Source of the DNA: an uncultured Eubacteriales bacterium
Lineage (GTDB): Bacteria > Bacillota > Clostridia > Oscillospirales > UBA644
Reading direction: 5' to 3'
Assembly: GCA_934486965.1 (NCBI GenBank)
Contig: CAKSQP010000070.1
Coordinates: 1-8,069 of the forward strand
Length of the DNA: 8,069 bases
The translations under genes were made by a program, and so were the position numbers. The notes under the pieces were generated by a model. That model saw nothing but the letters and a program-made list of their open reading frames with translations, had not been told where the DNA came from and did not search any database. This document shows, piece by piece, positions 5,134-8,069 of the stretch; position 1 is the stretch's first letter, and every line of letters starts with the position of its first letter.

Positions 5134-6672
5134 TTACTCCGATATTGTCCAGTTCTCGATTCCGTTGAAGATATCAGCCTCGGTCGGCTTAAAGTCTCCC
5201 GAAACAAGTCTGTTGACGGCGAGCGCCCCACGGTTGTAGTAAAGAGGAATAAACGGCATATCGGCGTTAAAAGCCGAGAGAAGGTCCGCCGCATCGACGT
5301 CTCCCGCATAAAATCCGTCAAGAGCAGAAAGGAAGGTTGAGGGAGAACCCGAATGAGTGTTCACCGCACCGTCGGTAAACATATATCTTATATCGAAATT
5401 GTCGGCGATCTGCGTTTCCGCGATATATATATCGTAATCTCCCGCATTTATCGCTTTCTGATAGTCGTTCCAGTTATACAGCACGACTTCTGCCGAAAAT
5501 CCGGATTCTTTAAGGCTGTCGGCAACTGCGTTTGCTATCCTGACTCTGGTCCTGTCTTCGTTATTGCATATCACGGTAAGAGAAAGTTCTTTTCCGTAAT
5601 GCGTTCTTTTTGTTCCGCGAAGAGTCAGCCCGTTCGCCTCAAAAAGAGAGTGAGCCTCGGACGAAGAATAAATATCCTTTTTTATATCTTTATTCTTGAG
5701 TTCGCACCAGTTGAGATTGAACGGCTGCCATACCGAATCTCCGAGAGAATCAAGGACATCGGCGGATATTTTCTTACGGTCGAGAGCAAGGCTTATCGCT
5801 GAAGAAACGCCGTTTGAAGAAAGGTATCCCTTCGATTTATTGACGACGGCATATACAAGACTGTTCGTCATAAAAGTGACAAGTTCAACGTTTCCCTTGT
5901 ATCTCTGAGAGCCGTCCGACAGATCGGCGTAAGCCGCGTGAATAACTCCGTAATTGAAATTATAGTTCAGATCCTGCGCATCGGTTATCTGAGTGAGTTT
6001 GATTATCTTTATTTCCGAGCCGTCGGCTTTTTCGGAATTGCCGTTGAGTTCGAGATAAAGAAGCCCGTCTTTTGAAGAGATACGGTAATTTCCCGTTCCG
6101 TCGGGATATGCTCCCTGAGAATTCTTTTTGATTATCGGAAAATCAAACAAATTTACGTTATATATGTTTTTGTTTTTGAAAGTTACGGTAACGGTATTTG
6201 CCGACGTTTTCTTCCATGAAGAAATATATTTCGAAAATCGGAAAGAATATATCGAACCGTCGGCTTTCGCCCTGTCGAAAGAATACAGAACGTCGTCCGC
6301 CGTCACCGCCGAACCGTCGGAAAAACGCGCGCCGTCCTTTATTACAAAAGTCGCCGTCGAGCCGTCGGTCTCAAAAGCCGCGATATCGCCCGTCGCCTTT
6401 TTATCTCCGTCAAGAAAGACAAGTCCGTCGTAACAAAGTCCGATGATCGACCTGTTCGCACGGTTTGTCGCCGTGTAAGGATCGATTTTTTCCCCTGAAA
6501 AATAAGCGATCGTAAGTTCGGTCTTTTCCTTTTCGGGCTCGTCCTGTTTTCCGTCGTTTCCTTTGTTTTCGTCTTCCGGAATTGAGAAAAACGAGCAGGA
6601 AGACAGAAATAAAGCAAAGACGAGCACGGCAATGACCGTTAAGACGAATTTACTTCTCTTCTTTGTCATCAC
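5134..6672 (-). CDS. Family 5 extracellular substrate-binding lipoprotein (SBP_bac_5), no adjacent permease
   Basis: This 512-residue lipoprotein begins with KKR, a hydrophobic core and the lipobox LSSC, with Cys26 as the predicted lipidated residue. An acidic, low-complexity linker (about 32-53, rich in E, D, K, G) tethers the domain. The family 5 signature is clear at about 103-133: DGSTATFVIKDGARFSDG, then SAVTADDVLYSFDRA. Family 5 proteins bind oligopeptides, nickel or other solutes and deliver them to ABC permeases. None is encoded here, so it must use permeases elsewhere or act as a receptor. It fits the family's usual 500-600 residues. The start is GTG 6672, eight bases after AAGGA; ATG 6669 is one codon further, and the upstream ATG at 6702 has a poorer start context and delays the signal peptide. 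It overlaps the coiled-coil gene by 23 bases. Ligand not predictable. Confidence 0.85.
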   Translation of the reverse strand: MMTKKRSKFVLTVIAVLVFALFLSSCSFFSIPEDENKGNDGKQDEPEKEKTELTIAYFSGEKIDPYTATNRANRSIIGLCYDGLVFLDGDKKATGDIAAFETDGSTATFVIKDGARFSDGSAVTADDVLYSFDRAKADGSIYSFRFSKYISSWKKTSANTVTVTFKNKNIYNVNLFDFPIIKKNSQGAYPDGTGNYRISSKDGLLYLELNGNSEKADGSEIKIIKLTQITDAQDLNYNFNYGVIHAAYADLSDGSQRYKGNVELVTFMTNSLVYAVVNKSKGYLSSNGVSSAISLALDRKKISADVLDSLGDSVWQPFNLNWCELKNKDIKKDIYSSSEAHSLFEANGLTLRGTKRTHYGKELSLTVICNNEDRTRVRIANAVADSLKESGFSAEVVLYNWNDYQKAINAGDYDIYIAETQIADNFDIRYMFTDGAVNTHSGSPSTFLSALDGFYAGDVDAADLLSAFNADMPFIPLYYNRGALAVNRLVSGDFKPTEADIFNGIENWTISE

Positions 6673-7186
6673 TGTATGTTTCCTTGAGTTGTTCGACAGC
6701 ATTCAGCGCTCTCTCAAGAGACTTATATGCGTCGTTTACTATTCCGTCTATATAATTTACCGTGACGTTACGCATTTTTACCGAATCGTTCTTTGCGCGG
6801 TCGACGATTCCCTCGGCGCGTTCTTTGGCAATTGAGAGTATCGCCTGTTCGTCGATGAGTTTTGCCGCCTCTTCCTTGGCGTCCGCAATTATCGTCGCGG
6901 CGTTCTTTCTTGCTTTTGAAAGCATGGTTTCGGAAGTTTTTTTCGCTCTTTCGACCATTGCCGAACTTTCTTCCTCCGCTTTTTCCATAAGTTTTTCCTT
7001 ATGGTCGAGAATGCTCTGAGCCTCTCTCATTTCGATAGGCAGGCTCATGCGGAGTTCGTCGATCATCGCTTTGAGTCTGTCTCCGTCTATCATGAGTTTG
7101 TTTTTCACGAAAGGAACGCTTACAGATTCCTCCATCAAATCTTCAAGATCTTTTAAGGTTTTAAGAAAACCGTTATTGTTTTTCAT
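6650..7186 (-). CDS. Coiled-coil protein of the coaD locus (often annotated V-type ATPase subunit H-like)
   Basis: This 178-residue protein has no signal peptide or membrane segment. An N-terminal block (about 10-50: LEDLMEESVSVPF, then DGDRLKAMIDELRMSLP) is followed by a long helix, about 51-135, rich in Glu, Lys and Ala with repeated 'E-x-A-x-x-x-x-x-x-A-K' spacing, and a final helix (145-170). The pattern 'D-E-S-x-S-V-P ... D-x-D-R-L ... I-D-E-L-R-x-S-L-P' recurs in Firmicutes proteins encoded beside coaD, which databases label ATPase subunit or DivIVA-like from coiled-coil similarity. I know of no proven function, and the ATPase label is probably not informative. The start ATG 7186 overlaps the coaD end by 14 bases and is preceded by AAGGAGAGG about eight bases upstream. 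A scaffold or cell-division role is conceivable but not shown. Confidence 0.75.
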   Translation of the reverse strand: MKNNNGFLKTLKDLEDLMEESVSVPFVKNKLMIDGDRLKAMIDELRMSLPIEMREAQSILDHKEKLMEKAEEESSAMVERAKKTSETMLSKARKNAATIIADAKEEAAKLIDEQAILSIAKERAEGIVDRAKNDSVKMRNVTVNYIDGIVNDAYKSLERALNAVEQLKETYSDDKEEK

Positions 7187-7673
7187 TGCAGATACCTCTC
7201 CTTTTCAAAATTCCGTAAAGCGTCCGGACCGTTTTTTCGGGAACAAGCGGCGAAAAATCCTTTCCGTCGGAAATCAGTTTCCTTACTGCCGAGGACGAAC
7301 ATTCCGCAAGTTCCTTTCTTGCCGGCAGGAAAAATGTTTCACAGCGGCTGTCGAAAGAATTGTTTGCGTCCCGCATATATATTTCGTAATCAAGGTCGTC
7401 GCCGTTCCTTATCCCCCGCAACAGCGAAAAACAGTTTTCGCGGCGGCAGAGATCGACGACCATACCGTCGGACGAAACGACCCTGACATTTTTTATGTTT
7501 TCAAATGCTTTTCTGCAGAGTTCTTCCCTTTCTTCAAGGGTGAAATCGTATTTTTTATCGGCATTGTTGAAGACCGCGACAATTACTTCGTCAAATTTTT
7601 CGGCGGCACGCAGAACGATATCTTCATGCCCTCTGGTTATCGGGTTAAAACTGCCGGTGACCATTACTTTCAT
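7173..7673 (-). CDS. coaD: Phosphopantetheine adenylyltransferase (PPAT), coenzyme A biosynthesis
   Basis: CoaD transfers AMP from ATP to 4'-phosphopantetheine to give dephospho-CoA, the fourth step of coenzyme A synthesis, in the cytoplasm. The 166-residue length is typical. The nucleotidyltransferase motif GSFNPITRGH (7-16) carries T13-x-x-H16 of the T/HxGH signature. K40/K41 before FTLEERE and R89 in RGIRNGDDLDYE match conserved substrate-binding positions, and SSSAVR (126-131) matches the C-terminal ATP-binding motif. Asn10 replaces the Asp usual in GSFDP, and the segment 99-112 departs from the usual 'A-x-M-N-x-x-L' helix, so the protein is somewhat divergent. ATG 7673 overlaps the rsmD stop (ATGA). 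The reading frame is open for 48 codons upstream, but that part lies over rsmD, lacks PPAT sequence and is rejected. Confidence 0.95.
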   Translation of the reverse strand: MKVMVTGSFNPITRGHEDIVLRAAEKFDEVIVAVFNNADKKYDFTLEEREELCRKAFENIKNVRVVSSDGMVVDLCRRENCFSLLRGIRNGDDLDYEIYMRDANNSFDSRCETFFLPARKELAECSSSAVRKLISDGKDFSPLVPEKTVRTLYGILKRRGICNEKQ

Positions 7674-8069
7674 ATATTTTCTTCTTTCCTGCGGTAGATA
7701 TGCAGTGCTACCTGCCCGTAAGCATAGGATTTCGTTTTTACGAGATTGCCGACTTCGTCGGGCATTTCCTTTTCGCGCAAAGTTTCCGCAACGATAACTC
7801 CGTCTTCCGTAAGACATTCCGCGTCGGAAATATACATAAGAGATTTTTCGAGAAGGGGCGTTTCATAAGGCGGATCGAGAAAAATTATTTTGAATTCGCC
7901 TTTTTTTGCCCTGTGCCGCAGAAAATGCTTATAGTCGCAGTCAAGGACCTCGGCACGGCTCTCAAAGCCCGCTTTTTTGATGTTTTCACGCGTAATCCGC
8001 AGAGAAACAGGGTCTTTATCGCAGAAAACAGCCTTTTCACAGCCGTTACTTATCGCTTCAATCCCGATC
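7670..8069 (-). CDS. rsmD: 16S rRNA (guanine966-N2)-methyltransferase RsmD, 5' end outside window
   Basis: RsmD methylates G966 of 16S rRNA at N2 using S-adenosylmethionine during assembly of the small ribosomal subunit. The last 132 codons are present. The fragment begins IGIEAISNGCEKAVFCDKD, which is the end of the SAM-binding motif I region and the acidic residue that holds the ribose. It continues with I-T-R-E-N-I-K-K (the conserved Asn helix). The catalytic DPPY motif (FLDPPYETP) is encoded at about 7865-7876. It ends with strands EDGVIVAET and YAYGQVALHIYRR, as in the family. About 50 N-terminal residues are missing. The ATGA overlap with coaD and the rsmD-coaD order, common in bacteria, support the call. 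Confidence 0.93.
   Translation of the reverse strand, partial: IGIEAISNGCEKAVFCDKDPVSLRITRENIKKAGFESRAEVLDCDYKHFLRHRAKKGEFKIIFLDPPYETPLLEKSLMYISDAECLTEDGVIVAETLREKEMPDEVGNLVKTKSYAYGQVALHIYRRKEENI

Noticed and set aside
4691..5239. 182-codon plus-strand open frame over the nucleotidase gene
   Set aside because: It is antisense to a gene with all HAD motifs; its Phe/Lys/Arg-rich sequence looks like a shadow.
6673..6702. Upstream ATG start of the lipoprotein gene (MLSNNSRKHT)
   Set aside because: It would put ten polar residues before the signal peptide and is deeper inside the previous gene; AAGGA is well spaced for GTG 6672.
7173..7186. Possible frameshift between coaD and the coiled-coil gene
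   Set aside because: Both proteins are complete with normal ends; the 14-base overlap is ordinary operon packing and the second gene has its own AAGGAGAGG.
7047..7697. 216-codon plus-strand open frame over coaD and the coiled-coil gene
   Set aside because: It is antisense to two well-supported genes, has no domain and no binding site of note.
7674..7817. 48-codon upstream extension of the coaD frame
   Set aside because: It lies entirely over the end of rsmD, lacks PPAT sequence, and the ATG at 7673 gives the normal family length with an ATGA overlap.

Overview
The window looks like chromosomal DNA from a Gram-positive, probably spore-forming Clostridia-type bacterium (Bacillota). The signs are strong AGGAGG-type ribosome binding sites, intrinsic terminators with T tracts, tightly overlapping genes, a lipoprotein signal with an LSSC lipobox, a YlmC/YmxH-type PRC-barrel protein, a DacF-type D,D-carboxypeptidase, and the order rsmD-coaD-coiled-coil protein that I know from Firmicutes. 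This is inference from gene content. There is no rRNA or tRNA, no CRISPR array, and no insertion sequence or phage gene. No gene-free stretch exceeds about 95 bases.

Plus strand, left part (1-2864). The last 31 codons of an M20-family (PepV/Sapep-like) dipeptidase end in an intrinsic terminator whose stem contains the stop codon. A three-gene operon follows. It starts from an extended -10 promoter (TTGATT, 17-base spacer, TGT-TATAAT) with a perfect 13-base palindrome where transcription should begin. The genes are a MarR-type repressor, a 510-residue membrane protein made of two DUF1538 units in tandem, and a 220-residue soluble protein that reads as two PII-like (GlnB-fold) units in tandem. 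They overlap by 4 bases at each junction (GTGA, then ATGA), so they are probably translationally coupled. The simplest model is a MarR-repressed transporter whose activity is gated by a PII-like sensor. Substrate and ligand are unknown.

A perfect 18-bp hairpin with A and T tracts on both sides (2823-2864) separates this operon from a convergent run of minus-strand genes and can terminate both.

Minus strand (8069 down to 2863), in transcription order: rsmD (16S rRNA m2G966 methyltransferase, 5' end outside the window), coaD (phosphopantetheine adenylyltransferase), a coiled-coil protein, a family 5 substrate-binding lipoprotein without visible permeases, a YjjG-type HAD nucleotidase, then a terminator-like hairpin, a YlmC/YmxH-like PRC-barrel protein and a secreted D-Ala-D-Ala carboxypeptidase. 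The first five overlap or nearly touch and look like one housekeeping operon. The hairpin after the nucleotidase gene also contains the ribosome binding site of the PRC-barrel gene, and its T tract ends directly at that start codon, so termination and translation initiation share one structure.

The part most worth attention is the MarR / double-DUF1538 / double-PII operon. The terminator/RBS overlap and the stand-alone substrate-binding lipoprotein come next.
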